A stretch of 10,372 bases of DNA from Muribaculum sp. (GCA_023663505.1 JAMPHH010000084.1:1-10372), one strand, 5' to 3'. Counted from the first letter of the stretch, positions 1 to 6,988 are shown. Notes: generated from the letters alone by a model not told the origin. Numbers and translations are program-made.

Positions 1-181
1 CAGATACCTCTCGGTCAGCGCCATATTCGCTGCCAAGTAGGTATACTCGGCATCTGCCCGCTGAACGGATTGGTAAAAATAATCCAAGCTGTCTCCAAGC
101 CATTCGTAGCTGTCCCTATAGCTCTCCATTGGAAACGCCCGCCTCCAAATCCAAATTACCATCGCAAAATTCACACTTCAT
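1..181 (-). pseudogene. Remnant of a zinc-ribbon protein gene, frameshifted, cut by window edge
   Basis: Reading leftwards from ATG at 181, the first 16 residues are MKCEFCDGNLDLEAGV, the usual opening of a short zinc-ribbon protein (CxxC at residues 3 and 6). This frame stops at a TAG after 21 codons, before the second CxxC that such a ribbon needs. From about 129 a different frame is open to the window edge and reads MESYRDSYEWLGDSLDYFYQ and onward, which is protein-like: acidic and aromatic, helical, with no stop. The simplest reading is one gene that lost an internal segment, joining its start to a later part out of frame. An alternative is a short intact gene starting at ATG 129 (no good ribosome-binding site) and a chance resemblance upstream. 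The family assignment rests on the N-terminus only, and the product of the second part is not recognised. Confidence 0.5.
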
Positions 182-207
182 AACCTATCTTCTAGACAAG
201 TTAGCAA

Positions 208-236
208 TTGACTATACATCATAAAATGGTTACAAT
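208..236 (+). promoter_or_regulatory. Sigma-A type promoter for the membrane/PBP gene
   Basis: A -35 box TTGACT (208-213) and a -10 box TACAAT (231-236) are separated by exactly 17 bases, each one mismatch from consensus. Transcription would begin near 243, leaving a leader of about 50 bases before ATG 293. This placement argues against the upstream TTG codon at 248, which would lie almost at the transcript end without a ribosome-binding site. Confidence 0.75.
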
Positions 237-292
237 ACTATAAAGAGTTGACGCAAAAGCACGACTTTACGAGTCTGGAAGAGGTATTTCGT

Positions 293-1819
293 ATGGATTA
301 TTCTTTACTGACATTAATCATTACAGCACTGATGACAGGTTTGCCCCCACTTTTTTTCTATAGTTTTTTCCAAACCACTGTAATAACGCCGCTTCTATTA
401 CTTTTCTGCTTTTGGGTTATGTGCGGCTATGGATATATGTTCACCAAAGCCAATCCTCATAAACCGTCCGCCAGAGCGGAACTTTATTCACCTATGCTTA
501 CGCTGCTTATCTGGTATTTGTTCTGTATGGGAATCTGTAATCTAGCCAATTCCACCGGTTCATCAACAAGACTCCTTATCGGATTAGTGACGCTTCATAT
601 ATTTGGCTTTATCAATGATATACGGATACCCGGATGCAGCCAGTGGCATTCCGCACTGCTCTGGAACCTGCTCTACGACGCCGTTCTGATTCTGGGTCTC
701 ATACTTGGAGAGTGGATCTCTGTGAAAAAAACAGGTGAGCCACGAAAGCAGATTTTTTATCACAAAAAGAGAGCAGCAGCGGTTCTTGTTATCGTTATCT
801 TCGCCTATTCCCTAAGTGAATTCAAGCTTTTTAAGGAAAACGAAAATGTCGTAACCTCAGCGCATCCTTCCTATAATTTCCATTATTATGCCGGAGGCTA
901 TTCCAGTATTGATTTGCACCCCTACGACGTAACAAATGAAGATAATATTTTAGTTACGCTGCAGGAACCTGCTGCTTTCAGCATCACCGACCCGCTGGAA
1001 ATGCCCATCCTAGATGGAGCGGAGGCCGCCTATCCCGTTTATTCCGCCTTTGCCAATGCCTGTTACGCAAGTATTGCCGAAATTCAGGAGCAGGCACAGG
1101 AATCCGATTCCGATGCCGTCATGCCGATTCATTTTCAAAACACCATCTATGCTTATGAAGACCTGTTGTACGGAGACATTGATATTTTCTTCGGTGCGCG
1201 CCCTTCGGAAGCACAGTTACAAATGGCGAAAGATGTCGGTGTGGAGCTGAAACTAACTCCAATCGGGAAAGAAGCATTTGTTTTCTTTGTAAACGAGAAC
1301 AATCCGGTGTACAGCTTAAGCTCTGAGCAGCTCCGCGATATTTACTCCGGTAGAATTAAGAATTGGCGTAAGGTCGGTGGTAAGAATCTGAAAATTCTTG
1401 CTTTTCAGCGTCCTGAAAATTCCGGTTCCCAGACCATGATGGAATATTTTATGGGCGATACGCCTTTAAAAGAGCCTCTGCAGACAGAAGAACCAACTAT
1501 GAGCGGTGTTGTAAGCAGAATAGCAAGCTATGAAAACAGCACATCCGCCTTAGGCTACAGTTTCCGTTATTATACCACAATTATGATGATGAATTCAGGC
1601 GAAGATGTTTCGGGCATTAGGCTGCTTGCCGTAGATGGCGTTTATCCGGATACCGAAACAATTCGCTCCGGAGAATATCCATACACGACACAGCTCTATG
1701 CCATTACCACAACCGACCGGATGAAAGCCAAAAACACCATTGAACCGTTTCTTGAGTGGATGATTGGTCCGCAGGGACAACAGCTCGTTTCCGATACCGG
1801 ATATGTGGCAGTTGATTAG
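293..1819 (+). CDS. Membrane protein with C-terminal PstS-like substrate-binding domain
   Basis: The 508-residue product has two parts. Residues 1 to about 178 hold about six hydrophobic segments (near 4-27, 33-50, 67-85, 93-108, 120-142 and 160-176). Residues about 215-508 resemble the PstS/PBP-like-2 phosphate-binding family: a DGAEAAYPVY loop (241-250), DIFFGARPSE (297-306, equivalent to the DIG-SR element), then GKEAFVFFVNENNPVYSLS with LRDIYSGRIKNW, the classic 'NPV..L...LRDIFSGKI-NW' block, and RPENSGSQT (373-381), matching the 'R-x-GSGT' anion-binding loop with Q for G. The binding domain would face outside. No signal peptide or lipobox precedes it; the membrane domain replaces the usual lipoprotein anchor. 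Start chosen at ATG 293 because GGAAGAGG sits 8 bases upstream. No pstC, pstA or pstB follows, so it is probably a sensor or stand-alone binding protein rather than part of a transporter; the true ligand is unknown. Confidence 0.8.
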   Translation: MDYSLLTLIITALMTGLPPLFFYSFFQTTVITPLLLLFCFWVMCGYGYMFTKANPHKPSARAELYSPMLTLLIWYLFCMGICNLANSTGSSTRLLIGLVTLHIFGFINDIRIPGCSQWHSALLWNLLYDAVLILGLILGEWISVKKTGEPRKQIFYHKKRAAAVLVIVIFAYSLSEFKLFKENENVVTSAHPSYNFHYYAGGYSSIDLHPYDVTNEDNILVTLQEPAAFSITDPLEMPILDGAEAAYPVYSAFANACYASIAEIQEQAQESDSDAVMPIHFQNTIYAYEDLLYGDIDIFFGARPSEAQLQMAKDVGVELKLTPIGKEAFVFFVNENNPVYSLSSEQLRDIYSGRIKNWRKVGGKNLKILAFQRPENSGSQTMMEYFMGDTPLKEPLQTEEPTMSGVVSRIASYENSTSALGYSFRYYTTIMMMNSGEDVSGIRLLAVDGVYPDTETIRSGEYPYTTQLYAITTTDRMKAKNTIEPFLEWMIGPQGQQLVSDTGYVAVD

Positions 1820-1824
1820 CTATA

Positions 1825-1892
1825 GTCAACAACCCCGCTGCAAGCAACGGGGCATCAAGCTTGCAACGCTGCAGAGTAGCGGGGTTGTTGAC
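1825..1892. terminator. Long nested hairpin between convergent genes
   Basis: Perfect 15-bp arms GTCAACAACCCCGCT (1825-1839) and AGCGGGGTTGTTGAC (1878-1892) enclose 38 bases that hold a second 7-bp stem, TGCAAGC (1839-1845) with GCTTGCA (1859-1865). It begins 5 bases after the stop of the plus-strand gene and lies in the 165-base space between convergent genes, so it could end transcription from both sides. There is no U-run on either side, so a classical rho-independent mechanism is doubtful; it may instead be part of a dispersed repeat. Confidence 0.55.
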
Positions 1893-1970
1893 CCTCGCGG
1901 CATTCGCCAAATGCTCATGCAAGCATGGCACTTGACTCATTGCTCGCAGGAATCAACTGCCATACCGCCC
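1825..1970. repeat. Palindrome-rich intergenic repeat, copy A
   Basis: The long hairpin at 1825-1892 is followed by a tail with several short palindromes: GCATT/AATGC (1900-1914) and CATGC-aa-GCATG around 1918-1927. Its end carries ATGCTCATGCAAGCA (1911-1925) and ACTCATTGCTCGCAGGAAT (1934-1952). Both motifs recur, slightly diverged and in the same order and orientation, at 8048-8109, also just downstream of a minus-strand gene. The arrangement is that of a non-coding dispersed repeat family. Short frames crossing it look like chance. Confidence 0.55.
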
Positions 1971-1984
1971 TGATTCCTCCAAAT

Positions 1985-2944
1985 TTATTTTGATTTCCTC
2001 ATAAACCTGCGCTTGATTTCCAACAGATTCTCAAGCTGCATGATGATATAAAATAAAATCGCCCTCGCCTCGAACTCCTCCCTGCTCGCGGGAAGCTCCT
2101 GCGCCTTCACCTCACGCAGCAGCTCCGTAAGCTGTCCTAGAAGCCCTTCCACATGGTTATTGCGGTTGTAATCCTGCTCAATCTCCACAAGCAGCCCCGC
2201 CACCAGACCCGCCTGCGCGGGCAGATATTGAATACTTTGGATATTCTCATAAATACCGCGCAACACATTGGACTGCTGCCTGCGCATGGTGATATAGTCC
2301 ATCTCGTAATTTTCTTTTTGGAAAAAGGTGTTCTTGAGATTGACTGCCGCGCAATCCCTCGCCGCCGTCAGCGCATTGTCCAGTCTTTCAAAGCTAATAT
2401 CCGCTGATTCTTCGGAGTCCTCCCGCAGCAACAGGGACAAATGCCGCAGTATTTTCTTGATCTCGGAATCCGCCTCGCCCGCCAGTCTGTCGAATTCCTC
2501 CCCCTTCGGGCGCAAATGAAGATTTGCGAGGATTCCCATACACGCGCCAATCAAAAAAAGCGTGGTCTCATTCCAGAGTGTCCCGGGAGCCATATTGCCC
2601 TCCGCGAGAAAATGCGTCACCAACACCGCATTCATTGAGATCGCTTCATTCCACCCCGCCCACTGACACAGCAGGGCAAAGCACAAAAGATACATGGCAA
2701 AGGCAGCCAGACCATATCCCAACAGCGTAAACCAAAACGCCGCCAACACAAGCGTACACAGATACGCCAAGCCCCTGTTGCGCGCGCTGCGCAGAGTCTC
2801 CCGCTTCGTATTCCCGATACTGAGCACCGTGATCGTGCCCGCCGTGGAAGAATACCGCAGTCCAAGGCTCCTTGCCAACGCCATGGAAATCACCGCCCCA
2901 ACCGCCAGCTTGATACTCCTAACCAATATTTTCCGAAAGGTCAT
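1985..2944 (-). CDS. ArAE-family (aromatic acid exporter-like) membrane protein
   Basis: The 319-residue protein matches the layout of Gram-positive 'aromatic acid exporter family member 1' proteins (ArAE_1, formerly DUF939, with the ArAE_1_C domain). The first about 145 residues contain the paired hydrophobic helices of the family: IKLAVGAVISMALARSLGL near the start, a TAGTITVLSIGNTKRETLRSA segment, a long LAYLCTLVLAAFWFTLLGYG hydrophobic stretch, and a final LIGACMGILANLHLRP helix ending in the conserved N-L-H-x-R-P. The remaining about 170 residues are charged, helical and cytoplasmic, ending in EIKRRFMRK. The substrate of this subfamily is not established; export of organic acids is inferred from the related E. 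coli AaeB/FUSC proteins. ATG 2944 is preferred over an in-frame GTG 12 bases upstream (2956), because GGGGTGGG then lies at ribosome-binding distance. It follows the TPM gene after about 220 bases on the same strand and may have its own promoter. Confidence 0.8.
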   Translation of the reverse strand: MTFRKILVRSIKLAVGAVISMALARSLGLRYSSTAGTITVLSIGNTKRETLRSARNRGLAYLCTLVLAAFWFTLLGYGLAAFAMYLLCFALLCQWAGWNEAISMNAVLVTHFLAEGNMAPGTLWNETTLFLIGACMGILANLHLRPKGEEFDRLAGEADSEIKKILRHLSLLLREDSEESADISFERLDNALTAARDCAAVNLKNTFFQKENYEMDYITMRRQQSNVLRGIYENIQSIQYLPAQAGLVAGLLVEIEQDYNRNNHVEGLLGQLTELLREVKAQELPASREEFEARAILFYIIMQLENLLEIKRRFMRKSK

Positions 2945-3162
2945 GTCGCTTCCCACCCCGCCGTTTTAACAAAGCACCTCAGCCCTCAGCCAAGCTGTAA
3001 CGCAGCCGCACACAAAGGGTTTCTCCTGACAGCGCAGCCTCTGTATGCTTCAGGATTAACATGACCTGTTTTCCGCAAAGATATACCTAATCGCTCATAA
3101 CCACACACTTGGCGTATACGTCCGCCACACAGTTACGACTCTATGGACAAACGCTCTACGCA
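2945..3162. other. Intergenic stretch without a recognised gene
   Basis: These 218 bases separate the TPM gene from the ArAE gene on the minus strand. No frame with a credible start and ribosome-binding site is seen. A short TGGCG/CGCCA stem occurs near 3112-3129 but has no U-run. I could not pick a convincing -35/-10 pair for the ArAE gene. Confidence 0.5.
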
Positions 3163-3969
3163 CTAGAAGCTGTGACCGCCACCTCCTCCGCTGTGACCGC
3201 CGCCACCTCCTCCGCCACCACCGCCTCCGCCGCTGCTGCCGCCGGAGCTCTGAGGCGAATAGATGCGCTCGGAATTCTGGAAATGCGCCATGTGTTTTAC
3301 GCTTGAAAAATACCCCAATGAATTGGCAAAAAGCTCCTTCTCCTCTGTTTTTTTCAGCCCCGAATTCACTTCTACCAAATAATAATTAAAAAGCAGCGCC
3401 GCAATCAACGCCAAAAGCGCATTACAGATATACTTCATGGGTCGGGCAATCCAACCGCCCTCCAACAATGTATACGCCTGCTCAAAAGCCTTGGAAGCAC
3501 ACTGATAATACTGCCCCTTTGACGCATAGGTATACACATTGTCCGTGATAGTCTCCGCATAGCTCTTTGTAATGGTTCGGTAAATCTCACCGTCACAATA
3601 AATATAAATCTCCCTATTGTCCATGTCAATCAGGAAAAGTATTCCGCTCTCCGTAGAAAAAAGCGCCTCGTAACAGCTATCCGCAAAACCACTCGCAGAG
3701 CCTGAGTTCTCACTTAATGACACGAACGCCACATTTCCATAAGCGGTAATCTCCGATACCTGCTCCACCAACATATCCTTCTCCGCCTCGGAGAGCAGAG
3801 CGGCTATGTCAAGCAGCACCACATCATATCCGGTAGCTTCGTTATGATAAACATTCCACCAAGCCTCCATATCCTCAGCGGACTCCGCAGCCGCCTGCAC
3901 GCACATGGGCTGACCGAGCATCAGCAGACACAGAATCAGGGAAAACAAAGCACAGAATCTATCTCTCAT
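3163..3969 (-). CDS. TPM-domain secreted/membrane protein with poly-glycine tail
   Basis: The 268-residue product starts with a signal peptide (residues 1 to about 27: basic start, LFSLILCLLMLG core, VQAAA cleavage region). Residues about 48-170 fit the TPM domain (TLP18.3/Psb32/MOLO-1 family): VVLLDIAALLSEAEKDML, then NVAFVSLSEN, a FADSCYEALF helix, GILFLIDMDNREIYIYCDG, and a Y-x-x-A-S-K-G-x-Y helix. A single membrane helix follows (about 184-202, ICNALLALIAALLFNYYLV), then a cytoplasmic segment ending in a run of 12 glycines and two GHS motifs. This architecture is that of YgcG-like proteins, where TPM lies outside and a Gly-rich tail ends the chain. Function is not established for bacterial members; a role in envelope protein assembly or repair is often suggested. 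The start ATG has a strong GGAGGGGAGGAG site inside the end of the upstream gene, and the two genes overlap by 11 bases, indicating translational coupling. Confidence 0.85.
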   Translation of the reverse strand: MRDRFCALFSLILCLLMLGQPMCVQAAAESAEDMEAWWNVYHNEATGYDVVLLDIAALLSEAEKDMLVEQVSEITAYGNVAFVSLSENSGSASGFADSCYEALFSTESGILFLIDMDNREIYIYCDGEIYRTITKSYAETITDNVYTYASKGQYYQCASKAFEQAYTLLEGGWIARPMKYICNALLALIAALLFNYYLVEVNSGLKKTEEKELFANSLGYFSSVKHMAHFQNSERIYSPQSSGGSSGGGGGGGGGGGGHSGGGGGHSF

Positions 3970-5632
3970 ACTCCTCCCCTCCTCTCTTGTGGAATTGGGG
4001 AAGCTCTCTGGTCGCCAGAAGATTATACCGCTCTATCATTCCCAGAATGTCCCATACCGCCAATCCCATGACCACCAAGGCGGCTCCATAATAATACAAG
4101 TCCGACACAGGCTTGATCAATAGCACGATGACTGCCAAGACCAGTCCAATCAACGGTTTCACGCTTGCGCCCAACATCTTCCTAACCGGCATCTTGCGCC
4201 TTTTGCGCCTCCTGCGGGGAGCGGAAGAAATCTTATCCTTCACAGTCATCACGACAGTTAAAAATACAACCACCATGAAAAAACACGTAAATATTATAGC
4301 CGCATATAGATCTTGCTCTAAAAACCTAAACCCGACAAAGAAAAAGAGTACTGTGGCAATTTTAAGAATATTAAGAAGAATTGGTCCAGAGCCATTCCAA
4401 ATGATTCTCAAGCCTTTACCAAGCTTGGCAGTATTTGCCCCGCCCGCCTTCTGCTTGGCTCGGGAAGCATGAGACATACCCGCCGTCTCATGCTCGGCGT
4501 CATAGGAGCCGTCCGCATTTCGGGGATACCATCTCCCCCTGTCCGACTCTCCCGTTTCCCGAGCCAGCAGGGCATTCTTTTGTCTGATGGAAACGATACA
4601 GCATATCACCGCCAGAATCGCCGTGATGCACAGCATTATATTTGCCTTCATGCTGACCAACAGATTCAACACCAGAAAAATCGGAAGCGCCAACAAAAGG
4701 GAACCCAACAGATACTTTTTCTTATCCACGGGGATATCTCCCGAAACCTTGCCCGTCTGCCCGTTCACCACCGCATAGCTGACCCTGTCCCCTCTCCGAT
4801 AGGTCAGGAACCACACCGGAAGCATGGCAAGCTCCTCCTGCACGGTCTCCGGCTCCATGGCGTCAGACAAATCGCTCCCTAATGAATATCTCCTAAACTC
4901 TGATTCCTTCTTTATCTGCGCACACATTCCCTGTGTGACCATGGCACGCACGTCCTCTATATAGGCTTGGGAACCCACGTCATCGGTATCCGCATAGAAT
5001 CCGCTGAGATACGCAGGGGTAAAGGGTCTCGCATCACGCCATTCAAATGGCGCAATCGCATTGCTCAGGTCATCAGAAAAGGAAGCCGCCGCATCAAAGG
5101 TGATCCCCTTGTACTTCGCCTCCACATCACATTCCAAGATATAATTACGCTTAATTATATAATCGCCCTCACGACTGCTATCACTGCCCTGAAAGGACAC
5201 ATGCTCACTTTTTTCAAAGGAATAAACCCAATAGGGCATATAGATACTGCGAAAACGCGAGATGCTCTCCTCGTCCTTAAACTCATCGGGTGCAAAGTAC
5301 GCCCTGCGCACCATCTCTCCGTAAGCCTTCCTGCAGTCCTCCTTAGTCTTTTGGAAAGGAATGATATAGCCGGGACGCTTCTCCTTGCTGATACGGCTGC
5401 TCAAAATGGTAGAGCTGCCGCAGAAGCTGCAGAAGGTAGCCGCCGTGGTATCATTGCTGATCAGCTCACCACCGCACTGCGGACAGGTGAACACATTCAC
5501 CATGATTTCATCTGCGTCCGACTCCTTCTGAAAATCATCGGGCTTCATCTGTGTGCCGCAATAATCGCACAAGAGCATCTGACTCGGAATATCGAATTTC
5601 ATATTCCCGTTACAATTAGGACATTCGTACAT
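3959..5632 (-). CDS. Double zinc-ribbon multi-pass membrane protein
   Basis: The 557-residue product opens with two zinc ribbons: C4-x2-C7 with C22-x2-C25, and C50-x2-C53 with C68-x2-C71. Residues about 85-295 form a soluble domain with short conserved-looking pieces such as YMPYWVYSF and MLPVWFLTYRRGDRVSYAVVNGQTGKVSGDIP, typical of Firmicutes proteins annotated 'zinc ribbon/TFIIB-type membrane protein'. Hydrophobic pairs follow near 303-347, 415-465 and 485-530, with an intervening strongly basic run (RRRRKRRK). The product is therefore an integral membrane protein with a cytoplasmic metal-binding N-terminus. Biochemical function is unknown. ATG 5632 has GAGGGG upstream. It overlaps the TPM gene downstream by 11 bases and lies 73 bases after the MecA-like gene, so all three are probably one transcript. 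Pairing of such a protein with a TPM protein suggests a shared membrane complex, which is inference. Confidence 0.8.
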   Translation of the reverse strand: MYECPNCNGNMKFDIPSQMLLCDYCGTQMKPDDFQKESDADEIMVNVFTCPQCGGELISNDTTAATFCSFCGSSTILSSRISKEKRPGYIIPFQKTKEDCRKAYGEMVRRAYFAPDEFKDEESISRFRSIYMPYWVYSFEKSEHVSFQGSDSSREGDYIIKRNYILECDVEAKYKGITFDAAASFSDDLSNAIAPFEWRDARPFTPAYLSGFYADTDDVGSQAYIEDVRAMVTQGMCAQIKKESEFRRYSLGSDLSDAMEPETVQEELAMLPVWFLTYRRGDRVSYAVVNGQTGKVSGDIPVDKKKYLLGSLLLALPIFLVLNLLVSMKANIMLCITAILAVICCIVSIRQKNALLARETGESDRGRWYPRNADGSYDAEHETAGMSHASRAKQKAGGANTAKLGKGLRIIWNGSGPILLNILKIATVLFFFVGFRFLEQDLYAAIIFTCFFMVVVFLTVVMTVKDKISSAPRRRRKRRKMPVRKMLGASVKPLIGLVLAVIVLLIKPVSDLYYYGAALVVMGLAVWDILGMIERYNLLATRELPQFHKRGGEEYER

Positions 5633-5705
5633 GGCACACCCCTCTTTTGTGTAAATTAGTCAATGATTATTTATGTATTTCTTGTGAACCTCATGAATGC
5701 CTTGA

Positions 5706-6398
5706 TTATCCCCGCAGCTTCTGCAAAGCCTTCTCCGCTATCAGGCACTCGCCATGCTCCTGCATGGGGATCAATTGCATATCGTCCGCTCCGTGAAGCT
5801 GCCCGAACTCCAATGCCTGAATACACAGACGGGAATATCTCTCATAGGAAGCGCTGCCCCTTTGGATATAGAGATAATACAATCCGTCCATCTCATACAG
5901 AGTGCTCTTAACCCGTAGATTAGTGGGAAGCGCCATCGCATAGGACATCACCTGACTCAGTCCCTCAAACACAAAAATCGCCTGAGAGGGTCTTGCAGCC
6001 TGAGCGTCCTCCTGAGTGCCTGAAGCGCATTTCCCCTGATTGCTTCCGGAGTCCTCGCCGTCCGTGATGCCTAGCTGCTCCTTCGTTCTCTGCAGGTTTT
6101 GCTTCATCTCCTTCAAATATTCCAGAATCTGCTGCGCATTGGGAATCACCGAAGAATCGCTCTCCGAGAAGGTCAGGAGCAGCCCCTGATCCGGCAGCAT
6201 CATGATCTGCATATCAAAGGCAAACTTCGGGGGCTTATAACCCACCTGCTCCATCGCCTGCTCGATTATGTCATGCACCACCTGTCTCGCCTTGTCGCTG
6301 CGCAGGACAAAGTCCTTATAATCAATCTCATATTCCTCAAGCTCCTCATTGGAAAGAAAGCATTTTACCGTCTTATCGTCCACACGTTCAATTCTCAT
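5706..6398 (-). CDS. mecA: MecA-like Clp protease adaptor protein
   Basis: The 230-residue protein fits the MecA/YpbH adaptor family (NegReg_MecA), which presents substrates to the ClpC ATPase for degradation by ClpP and, in Bacillus, controls competence; it is unrelated to the methicillin-resistance mecA. The N-terminal domain (1 to about 85) has the expected opening MRIERVDDKTVKCFLSNEEL with a following D-Y-K-D-F and AFDMQIMMLPDQGLLLTFSE. A long charged linker (about 96-140, rich in Q, D, E, G and S) leads to the C-terminal ClpC-binding domain with IFVFEGLSQVMSYAMAL, STLYEMDGLYYLYI and a final EHGECLIAEKALQKLRG, which aligns well with the 'YRF.. L..LA..L' and 'EYGK.L...NAL..L' elements. An AAAGGTG site precedes ATG 6398. 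No ClpC is in the window; the target proteins are unknown. Gene symbol assigned by family resemblance, not proven orthology. Confidence 0.8.
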   Translation of the reverse strand: MRIERVDDKTVKCFLSNEELEEYEIDYKDFVLRSDKARQVVHDIIEQAMEQVGYKPPKFAFDMQIMMLPDQGLLLTFSESDSSVIPNAQQILEYLKEMKQNLQRTKEQLGITDGEDSGSNQGKCASGTQEDAQAARPSQAIFVFEGLSQVMSYAMALPTNLRVKSTLYEMDGLYYLYIQRGSASYERYSRLCIQALEFGQLHGADDMQLIPMQEHGECLIAEKALQKLRG

Positions 6399-6417
6399 AA
6401 GAATTCACACCTTTCTA

Positions 6418-6453
6418 TGTCAGCGCGGCAGGCGTGTGACCACCCGACTGACA
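6418..6453 (-). other. Inverted repeat in the mecA leader
   Basis: TGTCAG (6418-6423) and CTGACA (6448-6453) are 6-bp inverted arms around 24 bases, lying 20 to 55 bases upstream of the adaptor start and therefore inside the predicted leader RNA. It could form a leader hairpin, but it is short and there is no U-run after it. Confidence 0.3.
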
Positions 6454-6481
6454 GCGCTCCGCCAAAATACTTCGTGGCATT

Positions 6482-6510
6482 ATTTTATCACAAGTGTGAG
6501 AATATGTACA
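6482..6510 (-). promoter_or_regulatory. Candidate sigma-A promoter for the mecA-like operon
   Basis: On the minus strand a weak -35 box TGTACA (6505-6510) and a -10 box TAAAAT (6482-6487) are spaced by 17 bases, giving a leader of about 75 bases. The spacer contains a short inverted repeat, TCACA-ag-TGTGA (6488-6499), that could be an operator. The -35 match is only 4 of 6. Confidence 0.35.
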
Positions 6511-6630
6511 GTTTTTGTCTGCTCGGATTTATGGCAGTTTTTGCATTTCTACACGCCCTGCTTAAATGCAAAATGCGGCGGCACTTAGCTTTGCCTTCTC
6601 CTTTTGATAATGGTACTCACGGCATAACAA

Positions 6631-6689
6631 ATATTCGTGTAAAAATCAACCTTATTTTCTTTGATTTTTACACTAAATTACGCGAATAT
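6631..6689. repeat. Large AT-rich inverted repeat
   Basis: A perfect 13-bp pair, GTGTAAAAATCAA (6637-6649) with TTGATTTTTACAC (6661-6673), has an 11-base loop. Outside it, ATATTC (6631-6636) pairs with GAATAT (6684-6689) after a 10-base one-sided bulge, so the arms may once have been about 19 bp. It lies between a minus-strand terminator and the mecA promoter. It could be a mobile-element remnant, a binding site or an extra terminator. Confidence 0.6.
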
Positions 6690-6748
6690 ATATTGGAAAT
6701 TTTCAAAATATGACACGAAAATCCATTTTCAAGCTTTGCTTTACATAC

Positions 6749-6785
6749 AAAAGGGACACATAGAGTTTTCATTTTCTATGTGTCC
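6749..6785 (-). terminator. Rho-independent terminator of the methyltransferase unit
   Basis: An 11-bp stem, GGACACATAGA (6754-6764) and TCTATGTGTCC (6775-6785), encloses a 10-base loop. On the minus strand the stem is followed by CCTTTTGT, a short U-run. It lies 53 bases beyond the stop of the 49-residue membrane protein gene, and ends the methyltransferase operon. The hairpin is a close relative of the one at 8942-8972. Confidence 0.75.
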
Positions 6786-6838
6786 TGACACTGGTTTTTG
6801 TTGTGATTATGACAATGATTAGCTAGACAAATAAAAAT

Positions 6839-6988
6839 CTATCCGTTTCTTCTTACCAAGAATATAACTAAAAAAAATATACCCGCACATAACCACATTA
6901 ATCCCATTGCCGTATTTTTTATCCAGAAACATAATAACGCTATAACGATCCACATAATTGATAAAATTAGATTTCCTATTGGTTTCAT
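6839..6988 (-). CDS. Small two-helix membrane protein, 49 residues
   Basis: This short gene has a clear start: AGGAG about 10 bases before ATG 6988. The product begins MKPIGNLILSIMWIVIALLC and contains two hydrophobic segments (about 5-22 and 26-45) separated by WIKNTA, ending in RRNG; the positive tail suggests a cytoplasmic C-terminus. It starts 22 bases after the methyltransferase stop on the same strand and ends shortly before a terminator, so the two genes are probably cotranscribed. I do not recognise a family. Function is unknown; association with the methyltransferase or a role in the membrane is only suggested by context. Ribosome-binding site, hydrophobic pattern and operon position together make it likely to be real. 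Confidence 0.7.
   Translation of the reverse strand: MKPIGNLILSIMWIVIALLCFWIKNTAMGLMWLCAGIFFLVIFLVRRNG

Larger units (their letters stand above)
6399..6838. other. Intergenic region between the mecA-like gene and the small membrane protein gene
   Basis: The 440 bases hold the predicted mecA promoter and leader at the left, a large inverted repeat at 6631-6689, and a terminator at 6749-6785. Plus-strand frames crossing the region have no credible start context and are AT-rich chance frames. No other gene was found. Confidence 0.6.

Noticed and set aside
248..292. Longer start for the membrane/PBP gene at TTG 248
   Set aside because: The promoter puts transcription start near 243, TTG 248 has no spaced ribosome-binding site, and ATG 293 has GGAAGAGG at the right distance.
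1704..1973. Short frames on both strands over the 1825-1970 repeat
   Set aside because: They arise from palindromes of the repeat and the antisense of the PBP gene; no start signals.
2945..2956. GTG start for the ArAE gene at 2956
   Set aside because: Poorer ribosome-binding context than ATG 2944, though it cannot be excluded.
4113..5659. Several plus-strand frames opposite the zinc-ribbon gene
   Set aside because: They are antisense shadows; the minus-strand frame has zinc ribbons, membrane segments and a proper start.
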